A stretch of 45,675 bases of DNA from assembly GCA_947474715.1 (NCBI GenBank), contig CANJJT010000027.1, positions 1 through 45,675 on the forward strand, in the 5' to 3' direction. Numbering within the stretch: position 1 is the stretch's first letter; every line of letters begins with the position of its first letter. Positions 1 through 7,954 of this stretch are shown here, piece by piece. A program made the translations under genes and the position numbers. Origin of the DNA: CAIYPG01 sp903864555 (lineage in GTDB: Bacteria > Pseudomonadota > Gammaproteobacteria > Burkholderiales > SG8-39). The notes under the pieces were generated by a model. The model did not search any database. It was not told the DNA's origin and was given only the letters and a program-made list of their open reading frames with translations.

Positions 1-1477
1 CGTAGGCGGCGATCGCGGAGGTCCAGCCCAGCACCGGGCCGGCCTGCTGGCGGTCGAAGATCACGCCGATGGTGCGGAAGGTCGAGCCGTTGCCGATGCC
101 AGTGGCGAAGAACAGCAGCATGAACAGGCCGAGAAACAGCGGAAAGTGCGTTTCCGGCGTGGCCGAGCCGTAGGCCTGCATCATCACGTAGCCTACCGCG
201 ATCGAGGTAACCACCATCAGCGCCGAGATGATCTGGGTGACGATGGATCCGCCGACTTTGTCCGAGATCCAGCCGCCGATCGGCCGCACGGCCGCACCGA
301 CGAAGGGGCCGATCCACGCATAGGCGAGGACGCTGGGTGCATTCGGGTTGCTCAGAGTGTGCTGCATCACGCCGTTCGCGTCGGGTACATGACTGATGCC
401 GAAAATTACCTTCATCGACAGCGGCAGCGCCATGGAGAAGCCGATGAACGAGCCGAAGGTCACGATGTACAGCGCCGTCATTGACCAGGTGTGCTTGTTG
501 CGGAAAATCTGGAACTGCTTGCTGACGCCCTCCTTCATTGGGCCGAAGGCCGCAAGCTTCATCACCAGCAGCGCGCTGATGATGTCCAGCGGAATCGCCA
601 CCCACATGCTGATCAGGCCGAGGCCGGTGGGTTTGGGCAGGTAGAGGTACAGGCCCAGGATGGAGGGCACGAAGGCCAGGGTGTAAAGATAGGTGATCTT
701 GGCGAAGGCGACCAGGGGATGGCCGGTGTCCGGCGAGACCGTCTTCAGGTTGTTCATGCCGATCCAGCACAGGATGGACAGCGGCACCAGCGACAGCAGC
801 CAGGCGAATCCCGCATTCTGTATCCAGGTGGGCGTGCCCGCGGCGATCTTGCCGAAGATCCAGCCGCTGTCCTTCATCAGCGTCATCGGCTCACCACCGA
901 TGGCACCGAAGAGTCCCACAGTCATCACCAGCGGGATGACGACCTGCATGGTGGTCACGCCGAAGTTGCCCAGCCCGGCATTGATACCCAGGGCCGTGCC
1001 CTGCAGGCGCTTGGGAAAGAAGGTGCTGATATTGGACATGGAGCTGGCGAAGTTGCCGCCCCCCACGCCACACCACAGCGCCATGAGCTGGAACGCCCAC
1101 AGCGGCCAATCCTTGTGCTGGAGCACGATGCCGGTGCCCAGCGCCGGAGCCAGCAGCATGGCGGTGGTGAGGAAAATGGTATAGCGACCACCGGCCAGGC
1201 GGATGAGGAAGGAAGCCGGAATGCGCATGGTCGCCCCGGAGATGCCGGCAATGGCGGTCAGGGTGAACAATTCGGCCTGGGTGAAGGGGAAACCCAGGTT
1301 CATCATCTGCACGGTGATGATGCCCCACATGCCCCAGACGGCGAACCCGCACAGCAGTGCCGGCACGGAGATGGCCAGGTTGCGATAGGCGATGCGCTTG
1401 CCGGTGGATTCCCAGAAAGCCTCGTCCTCGGGGCGCCAGTCGGTGATCGTGCCGGCCGATTCCTTGCGGGTATTCAT
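1..1477 (-). CDS. narK: NarK-family nitrate/nitrite transporter, C-terminus cut by window edge
   Basis: Major facilitator membrane protein predicted to exchange nitrate and nitrite across the inner membrane. The frame stays open from the ATG at 1477 to the window start, giving at least 492 residues; the stop lies outside. The N-terminus is a hydrophilic stretch (MNTRKESAGTITDWRPED), then repeated hydrophobic segments. Glycine-rich motifs of the nitrate/nitrite porter family are visible (WCGVGGGNFASSMSNIS followed by FFPKRLQGTALGINAGLGN), as is the MFS loop motif RPIGGWISDKVGG. It starts 25 bases after the stop of the other narK, so the two are surely co-transcribed. Its length and long first extension resemble NarK2-type antiporters, while the neighbour resembles NarK1-type nitrate/proton symporters; that split is inference from family knowledge. 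Confidence 0.9.
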   Translation of the reverse strand, partial: MNTRKESAGTITDWRPEDEAFWESTGKRIAYRNLAISVPALLCGFAVWGMWGIITVQMMNLGFPFTQAELFTLTAIAGISGATMRIPASFLIRLAGGRYTIFLTTAMLLAPALGTGIVLQHKDWPLWAFQLMALWCGVGGGNFASSMSNISTFFPKRLQGTALGINAGLGNFGVTTMQVVIPLVMTVGLFGAIGGEPMTLMKDSGWIFGKIAAGTPTWIQNAGFAWLLSLVPLSILCWIGMNNLKTVSPDTGHPLVAFAKITYLYTLAFVPSILGLYLYLPKPTGLGLISMWVAIPLDIISALLVMKLAAFGPMKEGVSKQFQIFRNKHTWSMTALYIVTFGSFIGFSMALPLSMKVIFGISHVPDANGVMQHTLSNPNAPSVLAYAWIGPFVGAAVRPIGGWISDKVGGSIVTQIISALMVVTSIAVGYVMMQAYGSATPETHFPLFLGLFMLLFFATGIGNGSTFRTIGVIFDRQQAGPVLGWTSAIAAY

Positions 1478-1502
1478 GATGGTTCCTCGAAGAAGATGCG
1501 GA

Positions 1503-2759
1503 TCAGCCATTGAGGCTGAATTGGGTGGATTTGCTGCCCATGACTTCGGCGCGTCGCACCTCGGTCCAGTACATCCAGATCAGTGATACCCAGACCACGC
1601 CATACATCAGCATGAAGGCGCTGGAGCGGATGCCGGTGAGGTCCATCAGAGCGCCGAACATGATGGGCAGGACGAAGCCACCCAGTCCGCCGGCCAGCCC
1701 GACGATGCCGCTGATGGTCCCGATGTTTTCGGGATAGTCGTCGCTGATGTACTTGAAGACGCTGGCTTTGCCGAAGGCCCAGGCAATGCCCAGCACGAAC
1801 ATCAGCGCAGTGAAGGTCCACACGTTCAGGCCGATGTGGAAGGTTTTCGGCCCGTCGGCGGTCAGAACCGTGAAGTCGGTCTGCGGGTAACTCAGCAGGA
1901 ACAGGCAGATCCAACTCACCCACATCACCCACCAGGTGACGGCGTGGGCGCCATACTTGTCCGAGAGCCAGCCGCCAATGGCCCGCAGCACGCCTCCCGG
2001 GAGCGAGAAGCAGGCGGCCAGCAGCGCTGCTGCGCGGATGTCCATGCCGTACTCGCCGACGTAGTACTGCACCATCCACAGGGACAGCGCCACATATCCG
2101 CCGAACACAATGCTGTAGTACTGGCAGTACTTGATGACTTTCGGATCCTTCAGGGCCTTCAACTGGTCGACGAAGCGTGTGTTGGCCGGCACCAGGTGTG
2201 CGGGGTCACTGTGGCTGAACAACCAGAAAACGATGAGCGTGCCGAGCATGATGGCGGCGTAGACCTGCGGCACCATGGTCCAGCCAAAAGCAACCACCAG
2301 CGCCGGTGCAATGAATTTGTTGACCGCCGCACCGGAGTTGCCCGCGCCATACACGCCCATGGCGAAGCCCTGTTGGTTCCTCGGGAACCAGCGTGCCACG
2401 TAAGGTGTGCCCACCGAGAATGATCCGCCGGCCAGTCCGACGAACAGGCCGATGACCAGGAAATGCCAGTACTCGGTGGCGTAGCCCATCATCCAGATGG
2501 CCGGCACCGTCAGCGCCATCAGTATTGTCATCACGATGCGCCCGCCGTATTTGTCGGTCCAGATGCCCAGCGGAACGCGGATCAGCGAGCCGGTGAGCAC
2601 CGGCGTGGCCGTGAGCAGGCCGAATTGCGTGGCGTTCAGGTCGAGCGCTTTTCTGATCGGGATGCCGATGACGCCGAACATCATCCAGACCATGAAGCAG
2701 ACCGTGAATGCCAGTGTGCTGGCGATCAATACCGACAGTGCCTGCCCTTTGCGCGTCAT
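1503..2759 (-). CDS. narK: NarK-family nitrate transporter (NarK1-like)
   Basis: Inner-membrane major facilitator protein of 418 residues, predicted to import nitrate, probably with protons, for respiratory nitrate reduction. About twelve hydrophobic segments can be seen. The two nitrate-signature regions of the family are present: GLAGGSFSVGTPYVARWFP then NQQGFAMGVYGAGNSGAA in the N-terminal half, and ISGIVGLAGGLGGFVLPIMFG in the C-terminal half. Conserved substrate-binding arginines of NarK are likely represented by the R in SLIRVPLGIWTDKYGG and a second one in GGVLRAIGGWLSDKYG. ATG at 2759 follows a purine-rich GAGGGGAAC stretch. It leads a two-gene narK operon and lies downstream of narXL in the same direction, fitting control by NarL and FNR. 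Confidence 0.93.
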   Translation of the reverse strand: MTRKGQALSVLIASTLAFTVCFMVWMMFGVIGIPIRKALDLNATQFGLLTATPVLTGSLIRVPLGIWTDKYGGRIVMTILMALTVPAIWMMGYATEYWHFLVIGLFVGLAGGSFSVGTPYVARWFPRNQQGFAMGVYGAGNSGAAVNKFIAPALVVAFGWTMVPQVYAAIMLGTLIVFWLFSHSDPAHLVPANTRFVDQLKALKDPKVIKYCQYYSIVFGGYVALSLWMVQYYVGEYGMDIRAAALLAACFSLPGGVLRAIGGWLSDKYGAHAVTWWVMWVSWICLFLLSYPQTDFTVLTADGPKTFHIGLNVWTFTALMFVLGIAWAFGKASVFKYISDDYPENIGTISGIVGLAGGLGGFVLPIMFGALMDLTGIRSSAFMLMYGVVWVSLIWMYWTEVRRAEVMGSKSTQFSLNG

Positions 2760-2848
2760 GGGTTCCCCTCGTTCTTGTCCATGACCAACTGTAGGCGTCC
2801 GGCCTATAGGGGAACATCCTGCAGAGGAGGGGGAGGGCGTTCGGCGAA

Positions 2849-2855
2849 AGGAGTA
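2849..2855 (-). promoter_or_regulatory. Possible NarL heptamer upstream of narK
   Basis: On the minus strand these bases read TACTCCT, an exact match to the E. coli NarL heptamer TACYYMT. It lies about 90 bases upstream of the narK start at 2759, in the narL-narK gap. Single heptamers occur by chance, and it sits downstream of the start point suggested by the nearby FNR-like box, so this is only suggestive. Confidence 0.3.
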
Positions 2856-2912
2856 GGGCAGAACTGGCCACCTAATCCTGAAGAACTAGATGCCGGGGAT
2901 ATTCACGCGCAT

Positions 2913-2926
2913 TTGCGCTGGATCAA
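2913..2926 (-). promoter_or_regulatory. Degenerate FNR/Anr-type box at the narL-narK junction
   Basis: The 14 bases read TTGCG-CTGG-ATCAA on the plus strand, against the FNR consensus TTGAT-N4-ATCAA (8 of 10 positions). It overlaps the narL stop codon. If it acts at the usual -41.5, transcription toward narK would begin near 2878, and a weak -10-like TAGTTC lies at 2888-2883. The half-site mismatches make this tentative. Confidence 0.35.
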
Positions 2927-3612
2927 GCCAGCCCGTGGTTGGTCGCGATAACCGCCGCGTGGACGCGGTTCGCCACATCGAGCTTGCGCAGGATGTGCTG
3001 CACATGCACCTTGACGGTGGTTTCGGCAATCCCGAGCGTGCGCGCGATTTCCTTGTTGCTGTCACCCCGGGCAATGCCTCTGAGGATCTCCAGTTCCCGC
3101 GGAGACAGGCTGGCGATGGGCGATTCGATTTGCGTGTTCTGGCGAATGGCTGGTGCCTGGGCAGGCACTGCCGCATCACGATAGGCTGCGATCAACTTGC
3201 CGGTCATCTCCGAGGCGATGACGTTTTCTCCCTTCATGGCCCGGCGTATGGCAGCAGCCAGTGCCTCGGCCTCCATGTTCTTCAGCAGATAGCCACAGGC
3301 CCCGGCGCGCAGCGCGGCTGCCAGATCCTGCTCGTCCTCGCTGACCGTAAGCATGAGTATGCGTGTCGCTGGCGCCGCTTCGCGCAGTGACGGCAGTGCA
3401 TCGACGCCATTGACGCCGGGGAGGTGGTTGTCCAGCAGGATGAGGTCGGGCTGGTGCTCCTGTGCGCGGCGTTGAGCCTCTCCCGCATCGGCGGCATCGG
3501 CCACCACCTTGAAACCATCCTGCCCCGACAGCAGTGCGGTGAGTCCGCGACGGAACAGGGTGTGGTCATCCACCACCAGAATCCGTATTTCGGGCACGGG
3601 TATCGCGTTCAT
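2923..3612 (-). CDS. narL: NarL-family nitrate/nitrite response regulator
   Basis: Cytoplasmic DNA-binding response regulator of 229 residues, partner of the NarX kinase encoded just upstream. The receiver domain covers roughly residues 9-130: acidic pair D15-D16, phosphoacceptor D61 in LILLDNHLPG, T89 and K111 in GYLLKN. A linker of about 35 residues leads to a LuxR/GerE helix-turn-helix at about 165-225 (LSPRELEILRGIARGDSNKE, then IAETTVKVHVQHILRKL). This is the NarL/FixJ layout. It starts 10 bases after the narX stop, so narX-narL form one transcript. In the family, phosphorylated NarL activates nitrate reductase and narK genes; here narK genes lie directly downstream. Confidence 0.95.
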   Translation of the reverse strand: MNAIPVPEIRILVVDDHTLFRRGLTALLSGQDGFKVVADAADAGEAQRRAQEHQPDLILLDNHLPGVNGVDALPSLREAAPATRILMLTVSEDEQDLAAALRAGACGYLLKNMEAEALAAAIRRAMKGENVIASEMTGKLIAAYRDAAVPAQAPAIRQNTQIESPIASLSPRELEILRGIARGDSNKEIARTLGIAETTVKVHVQHILRKLDVANRVHAAVIATNHGLA

Positions 3613-3622
3613 GGTGACGTGG

Positions 3623-5530
3623 CTAATGCAGAGTCAGGGGAACATCTGGCTGCCGGGCGGCGGCAGGGGCCGTCAGCGGCAGGAAAAGGATCATCGAGGT
3701 GCCGCGGGCCGGCCTGGAGGTGATCTCCAGCGTGGCACCGATGCGATCGGCACGCTCCTGCATGATGCGCAGGCCCACATGCGTTTCATCCGGAATCGTG
3801 CTTTCGGCAAAGCCACTGCCGTTGTCCCTCACTTCGAACCGCCAGGCGGGTTGTTGTACCACGTCCAGCCAGACACGGCTGGCCCGCGCGTGCTTGCGCA
3901 CATTGGACAAGGCCTCCTGGACGATGTGCAGCACTTGCACCTGCACGTCCGGTTGCAGCGGCATGCCGTGGCCTTCGCTTTGCAGGCTGGCCTTGATGCC
4001 GCTTTGGTGTTCGAATTTGCGCAGGGTGGTGGCCAGCGCGGATTCGATGCCTTCGTCGTTGGGGCGTGTGCGGAAATGCAGCAACAACTCGCGGACGTCG
4101 CCATAGGATTCGCGCACCCCGGTGTCTATCTCGTCCAGCACCACACGCATCTTTGCCTGGTCACCGGACTGCAGCGCGTCCTGCATGAGTTTGACCTGGA
4201 TCTTGAGGAAGGCCAGTGACTGCGCGATGGAATCGTGCAACTCGCGTGCAAGCAGGTTGCGTTCCTGCGACACGGCGGCCTCCTTTTCCAGGGCAGTGAG
4301 CCGCAGGTTTTCCATGGCACTGCCCAGGTGGCTGGTGAGCGCCTCCAGCAGGGACCGTTCGGATTCCGTGATGTTGATGCGAGCGTGAAAGAACAATTCG
4401 ACTTCCCCGGTGATGCGTTCATGCATGCGTATCGGTATGGTGACCACGCTCTTGAAGCCCGCCTGCCGACACTGCCTGGCCTTCCCGTCGGTATCCTCCA
4501 GGATGGGGATGGTTCGAAAACCGGACTCTGGGCTGATGGCACCGCAGTGGCAGTCCCCGGCCAGGATGCACTGCTCGTTCTCCGCCATGCCTGCCGGCAG
4601 GCCCTCAGAGGCCAGCATTAGGTAGCGCCGGTTGGACTGGTCGGACCAGCGCACGGCCACGCCATCGGCATGCGCGATGCGCGCAATGCTCCGGGCAAAA
4701 CCGCGCGCCAGTTCATCGAGCACGGTGGACTGGGCGATCAGCGTGGTCACCTCGTACAGGCTTTGCAGGCGCTCGCGTTTTTCTTCCAGCTCGGCCGTTT
4801 TCTCCGTCACCCTGGCTTCCAGGTTGCGATACATGTACTGCAGGTGCTCTGCCATGCTGTTGAAGCCCTCGGCCAGGGTGCCGAACTCGTCGGAGGTGAC
4901 CCGCGAGACGCGCGCTCCCAGGTCGCCGCCCTGGATGCGTTGAATGGCCTCCTTGAGCTGTCCCACTGGCTCCAGCACGAAGAGATAGCCGGTATAGAGC
5001 AGTGCCAGCGCTCCGAGGATGGCCAGTGCCATCATGCCCATCTGCAGCAGGTGCAGCAGGGCGGTCCAGCGCGACAGGTGGCGTTCCACATGCACCACCA
5101 GCGCATCGATACCCGCAACGAAGCCCGCCACGGCATCGGGGAGCGGGGCGGTTGACGCCGGCGGCCGTTCTATCCATTCCGCGCGGAAGGATCGCCAGTC
5201 GCCCTCCACGCGCGAGAACTGCGCTCGGATGGATTCGTCCCAGGGCATGAACAGCGGACGCTCCGGGTCGCCCAGGCGCAGCAGCTCAAGGCTGCCCTGA
5301 AACTCCGAGGAGAGCGCGGGCAGCTTGTCGCGTGCCCCGGTTCCGATTGCCAGCGACATCCGGTAGGCCTGCATGCGCATGCGGCCAGCTTCATTGACTG
5401 CAGCGGCACCCCCATCCAGTTGCCAGGAGACCCACAGCGTAATGCCGATCGAAACCAGTGCCAGCACCAGAAAAGGTGCGGCAACCAGAGCCAGTTTTGC
5501 CCCGAGGTTCCAGTGCTGCTGCTTTGTCAT
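3623..5530 (-). CDS. narX: NarX-type nitrate/nitrite sensor histidine kinase
   Basis: Inner-membrane sensor kinase of 635 residues that senses periplasmic nitrate/nitrite and phosphorylates NarL. Order of domains: transmembrane helix at about 11-36; periplasmic sensor starting with the conserved P-box NEAGRMRMQAYRMSLAIG (46-63), which binds nitrate in E. coli NarX; second transmembrane helix about 160-186; HAMP about 187-238; coiled coil about 238-260; a GAF-like central module (about 270-410) with a cysteine cluster C321, C327, C329 and C354, recalling the cysteine cluster of NarX central modules; HisKA_3 with the phosphoacceptor H432 in LARELHDSIAQSLAF; and an HATPase domain with N-box QEALSNVRKHA and G-box DNGSGF. 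The ATG at 5530 has no visible Shine-Dalgarno sequence and may lie at the transcription start itself. Confidence 0.95.
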   Translation of the reverse strand: MTKQQHWNLGAKLALVAAPFLVLALVSIGITLWVSWQLDGGAAAVNEAGRMRMQAYRMSLAIGTGARDKLPALSSEFQGSLELLRLGDPERPLFMPWDESIRAQFSRVEGDWRSFRAEWIERPPASTAPLPDAVAGFVAGIDALVVHVERHLSRWTALLHLLQMGMMALAILGALALLYTGYLFVLEPVGQLKEAIQRIQGGDLGARVSRVTSDEFGTLAEGFNSMAEHLQYMYRNLEARVTEKTAELEEKRERLQSLYEVTTLIAQSTVLDELARGFARSIARIAHADGVAVRWSDQSNRRYLMLASEGLPAGMAENEQCILAGDCHCGAISPESGFRTIPILEDTDGKARQCRQAGFKSVVTIPIRMHERITGEVELFFHARINITESERSLLEALTSHLGSAMENLRLTALEKEAAVSQERNLLARELHDSIAQSLAFLKIQVKLMQDALQSGDQAKMRVVLDEIDTGVRESYGDVRELLLHFRTRPNDEGIESALATTLRKFEHQSGIKASLQSEGHGMPLQPDVQVQVLHIVQEALSNVRKHARASRVWLDVVQQPAWRFEVRDNGSGFAESTIPDETHVGLRIMQERADRIGATLEITSRPARGTSMILFLPLTAPAAARQPDVPLTLH

Positions 5531-5536
5531 GCACGA

Positions 5537-5542
5537 ACTTTA
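5537..5542 (-). promoter_or_regulatory. Predicted -10 box of narX
   Basis: Minus strand reads TAAAGT, four of six matches to TATAAT. It lies about 31 bases from the centre of the FNR box at 5564-5577, the spacing of a class II FNR promoter, and would place the transcription start at about 5530, the first base of the narX ATG. Confidence 0.4.
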
Positions 5543-5563
5543 CGGCAGGTTGCGCAAGGCCGC

Positions 5564-5577
5564 TTGACCCGTATCAA
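5564..5577 (-). promoter_or_regulatory. FNR/Anr/Dnr box upstream of narX
   Basis: The bases read TTGAC-CCGT-ATCAA on the plus strand, nine of ten matches to the palindromic FNR consensus TTGAT-N4-ATCAA. It is centred 40.5 bases upstream of the narX ATG. An anaerobic activator of the Crp/Fnr family is therefore the likely regulator of narXL. It could also act on the divergent plus-strand gene, but that start is over 300 bases away. Confidence 0.65.
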
Positions 5578-5896
5578 ACAAGACAGGCCCGAATCGAGGC
5601 CAACCATGATCCCCGGCGCCATCAGGCACCAGGCTGCACAGAGCTTGCCAGCCGGCACGGATATCGAACGGACTGACTTCCTCCTTCCCGCTGATTTCGC
5701 CTGTCTGCTGGCGTGACAGCGCCCCTGCAGAGTCACGCCATCAATGGATGTCTTGCCGGCACGGATTCATGATTCCTCCATCGTCCAGGGGTGGTGCCAT
5801 CGGTTATTCCGGACGCTGTCGATTGCTATACTGAAAACAAAGGGTGCCTTTGATTCATTCAAGGCGGAAAGCGGGAAAAACATGGAGGGGGACAAC

Positions 5897-6706
5897 ATGG
5901 GCGTGCGCATCTGGCATCAGAGCTTTACCGTACTGGAAAATCTTCCGGCGTATGCCGCCGCGCTTGACGTCCATTTCAAGTCTGTGGCCCGCCCCGATAC
6001 CGAGGTGGTGCTGCACGGGATGCATCGGGACACCTACCAGACCGACTACCCCGGATCGGACATTCGCTACGCCTATCTGCAGTCGTTGCATGCACAGCAA
6101 TTCGTCTGGCGGGGTATACAGGCGGAGGAGGCGGGATTCGATGTCTACGCCATCCTGTCACTTTGCGATCCCATGATGGCCGAGACGCGCGCCGTCATCG
6201 ACATCCCTGTGGTTGGATATGGTGAAAGCTCGATGCTGGCGGCTACCATGCTGGGGGAGAAGTTCGGCGTCCTGATGTTCATTCCGGAGCTGCTGATCCA
6301 GTTCACGCGCAAGGTTGAAGCGGCGGGGCTGGCGTTGCGCTATGCCGGTGGCCGGCATGTGGGCTTTGCTTTCAGTGACGTTCAACAGGCTTTTTCCGAC
6401 CCGGGTCCGGTCATCGAGAAATTCCACGAGGCAGCGCGGGCATTGATTCGCGATGGTGCCGAAGTCATCATTCCCGGAGAGGCGCCCATGTGCGTGCTGC
6501 TGGCCCGCAATGGGATCAATCGCATTGATGGGGTCCCGGTGCTGGATGGGCTTGCCGCGGCAATCAAGTCGGCGGAAAGCATGGTTGATCTGCGCCGCAG
6601 TTCAGGCCTGGCCGTGGCTAGAACAGGGCACTACAGCGAAAAGCCGCCGCGCGAGCGGGTCAAGGAAATGTTGAATTTCTACTTTGGCCAACGCGCGCTT
6701 TCCTGA
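5897..6706 (+). CDS. Asp/Glu racemase (hydantoin racemase-like) family protein
   Basis: Cytoplasmic protein of 269 residues resembling the Asp/Glu/hydantoin racemase superfamily, whose members use two cysteines as acid and base on a carbon next to a carboxylate. Candidate catalytic residues are C90 in LSLCDPMM and C199 in GEAPMC, at spacings and in glycine-rich contexts typical of the family; the central GYGESSMLAATMLGEKFGVL also fits. The start at 5897 is chosen because GGAGGGGG stands five bases upstream; earlier in-frame ATGs at 5744 and 5882 lack such a site. It stands alone on the plus strand and converges on the CMD-family gene. Substrate cannot be predicted; maleate isomerase-like activity is another option. 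Confidence 0.75.
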   Translation: MGVRIWHQSFTVLENLPAYAAALDVHFKSVARPDTEVVLHGMHRDTYQTDYPGSDIRYAYLQSLHAQQFVWRGIQAEEAGFDVYAILSLCDPMMAETRAVIDIPVVGYGESSMLAATMLGEKFGVLMFIPELLIQFTRKVEAAGLALRYAGGRHVGFAFSDVQQAFSDPGPVIEKFHEAARALIRDGAEVIIPGEAPMCVLLARNGINRIDGVPVLDGLAAAIKSAESMVDLRRSSGLAVARTGHYSEKPPRERVKEMLNFYFGQRALS

Positions 6707-6726
6707 AACGGGCGGTCGTCAGTCCA

Positions 6727-6744
6727 TGCCGCTGCTCGAGCGGC
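6727..6744 (+). other. Short hairpin between convergent genes
   Basis: GCCGCT and AGCGGC arms around a five-base loop lie between the ends of two convergent genes. No T-run follows, so it is at best a weak or factor-assisted terminator. Confidence 0.25.
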
Positions 6745-6845
6745 AGGACCGGGGTAGCAGCCCAATCCGTCCAGAAGGAGCGAGTGCGCAGCATCCCTGC
6801 GCCCGCCGAGATCTTTGTCTGGTCAAGCGCCACATCCTGAACCGC

Positions 6846-7400
6846 TCACAAGGGAGGCAGAGGCCGCGGGGTGCCTTCGGGGGCATCGAAGCAATGGGCA
6901 TTGAGTGTCGAGCAGACCATGCAGTAGTACCCGATCAGGGCGGTCAGCTCGATCAGCACGCCGGTGCCAAAGCGGTCCTGGGCGCGCTTGTAGAGCGCAT
7001 CGTCCACGGCATGCTTCTTCAGCAGGGTGCTCGCGTAATCGTAGATCAGCTGTTCGTCCGGATCATCGAACTTGCCGGTGTCGAGGCGCAGGGCTTCAAT
7101 GGTGCTGGATGAAAGGCCCATTTTCACGCCGATCGGCTCATGTGCATACCACTCGAACTGGCTGTCCCAGTAGCGGCCCGTCACCAGGATGGTGAACTCA
7201 CGCAGTCGTTCCGGCAGGCTCGAATTGAAGCGCAGCACTTCGCCCATGCGCGACCAGGCCTCGGCAAGGGCGGCATTGTGCATGGCGGCCACCAGCGGCC
7301 CGGCAGGCGGCACCTTGCGCACGCCAGAAACGATCTTGTCATAGACGCGGCGCTGCGCCTCGTTCATGTCTTTTTCGGCAAGTACCGGTATTCGAAGCAT
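6846..7400 (-). CDS. Carboxymuconolactone decarboxylase (CMD)-family protein
   Basis: Protein of 184 residues of the CMD/AhpD-like all-helical family. The core EFTILVTGRYWDSQFEWYAHE (about 70-90) followed by IGVKMGLSSSTIEALR is typical of this family. It lacks the CxxC pair of peroxidase-type AhpD, so it is closer to the lactone decarboxylase-like or function-unknown branch with conserved Glu and His. Two cysteines near the C-terminus (YYCMVCSTLNAHC) stand out. ATG at 7400 follows CCAGGGGGAAG on the minus strand, a good ribosome site. It is the third gene of a minus-strand set with a VOC epimerase-like protein and a Bug receptor, pointing to breakdown of an organic acid. Confidence 0.8.
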   Translation of the reverse strand: MLRIPVLAEKDMNEAQRRVYDKIVSGVRKVPPAGPLVAAMHNAALAEAWSRMGEVLRFNSSLPERLREFTILVTGRYWDSQFEWYAHEPIGVKMGLSSSTIEALRLDTGKFDDPDEQLIYDYASTLLKKHAVDDALYKRAQDRFGTGVLIELTALIGYYCMVCSTLNAHCFDAPEGTPRPLPPL

Positions 7401-7466
7401 GCTTCCCCCTGGAACGAATGGATGTGTGACCTGCTTGTGTGCTTGCGTGATTGCGTCCGATCTGGT

Positions 7467-7880
7467 CTAGTGGGCCGGTTCAGCCGGCATCTGGACCAGT
7501 TCAATCAAAAGGCTGCCCGTTGATTCCGGGTCAATGAAGACCACCTGCGAGCCGCCGTGGCCGGGCCTGGGCACCTCATCCTGCAATTTCACGCCCTTGG
7601 CTTTCAGCTCCCGGATGGCCTCGAGGATGTCATCGACCTCGAAGCACAGGTGATACAGGCTCTGCCCGTTTTTGGCGAGCCACCGTCCGCTACGGGAATC
7701 AGCGGACTTCGCCTCCACCAGCTCCAGGCTGCTTTCCCCTACGGGATACAGGGCGAGCTTTGCGATGGGTGTTTCCTGCACATAGCCCAGAGAAAGGCCA
7801 AATACTTCCTCGAGCATTTTCATGCCGGGCGCAAGCTTGTCCACCACCACGGCTACGTGTTCGATGCGCTTGATCTTCAA
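7467..7880 (-). CDS. VOC-family protein, methylmalonyl-CoA epimerase-like
   Basis: Small metalloenzyme-like protein of 137 residues with two beta-alpha-beta-beta-beta modules. The four metal-ligand positions expected for a methylmalonyl-CoA epimerase/glyoxalase fold can be picked out: H8 (IEHVAVVV), E53 (SLELVE), H77 (YHLCFEV) and E127 (LIELVQ). The spacing and the motif GVKLQDEVPRPGHGG match methylmalonyl-CoA epimerases, which interconvert the 2-epimers of methylmalonyl-CoA. No mutase is in the window, so the real substrate may be another acyl-CoA or a 2-oxo compound. It sits 66 bases upstream of the CMD-family gene and 74 bases downstream of the Bug receptor on the same strand. Confidence 0.78.
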   Translation of the reverse strand: MKIKRIEHVAVVVDKLAPGMKMLEEVFGLSLGYVQETPIAKLALYPVGESSLELVEAKSADSRSGRWLAKNGQSLYHLCFEVDDILEAIRELKAKGVKLQDEVPRPGHGGSQVVFIDPESTGSLLIELVQMPAEPAH

Positions 7881-7954
7881 TTCTCCAGCCCTTTCTTCAA
7901 ACCGGTTTGATCCTTCTCGACCTTAGCCGACGAGGTTGCCGAATCGGGAGCGCG

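Larger units (their letters stand above)
5531..5896. other. Divergent intergenic region narX / racemase-family gene
   Basis: These 366 bases separate two divergent genes. They hold the narX FNR box and -10 box at the left end, and a -10-like TATACT at 5827-5832 that could serve the plus-strand gene, although no good -35 box stands 17 bases before it (TTATTC at 5804-5809). An open frame runs through from 5744 but lacks a ribosome site there. Nothing else is recognised. Confidence 0.5.
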
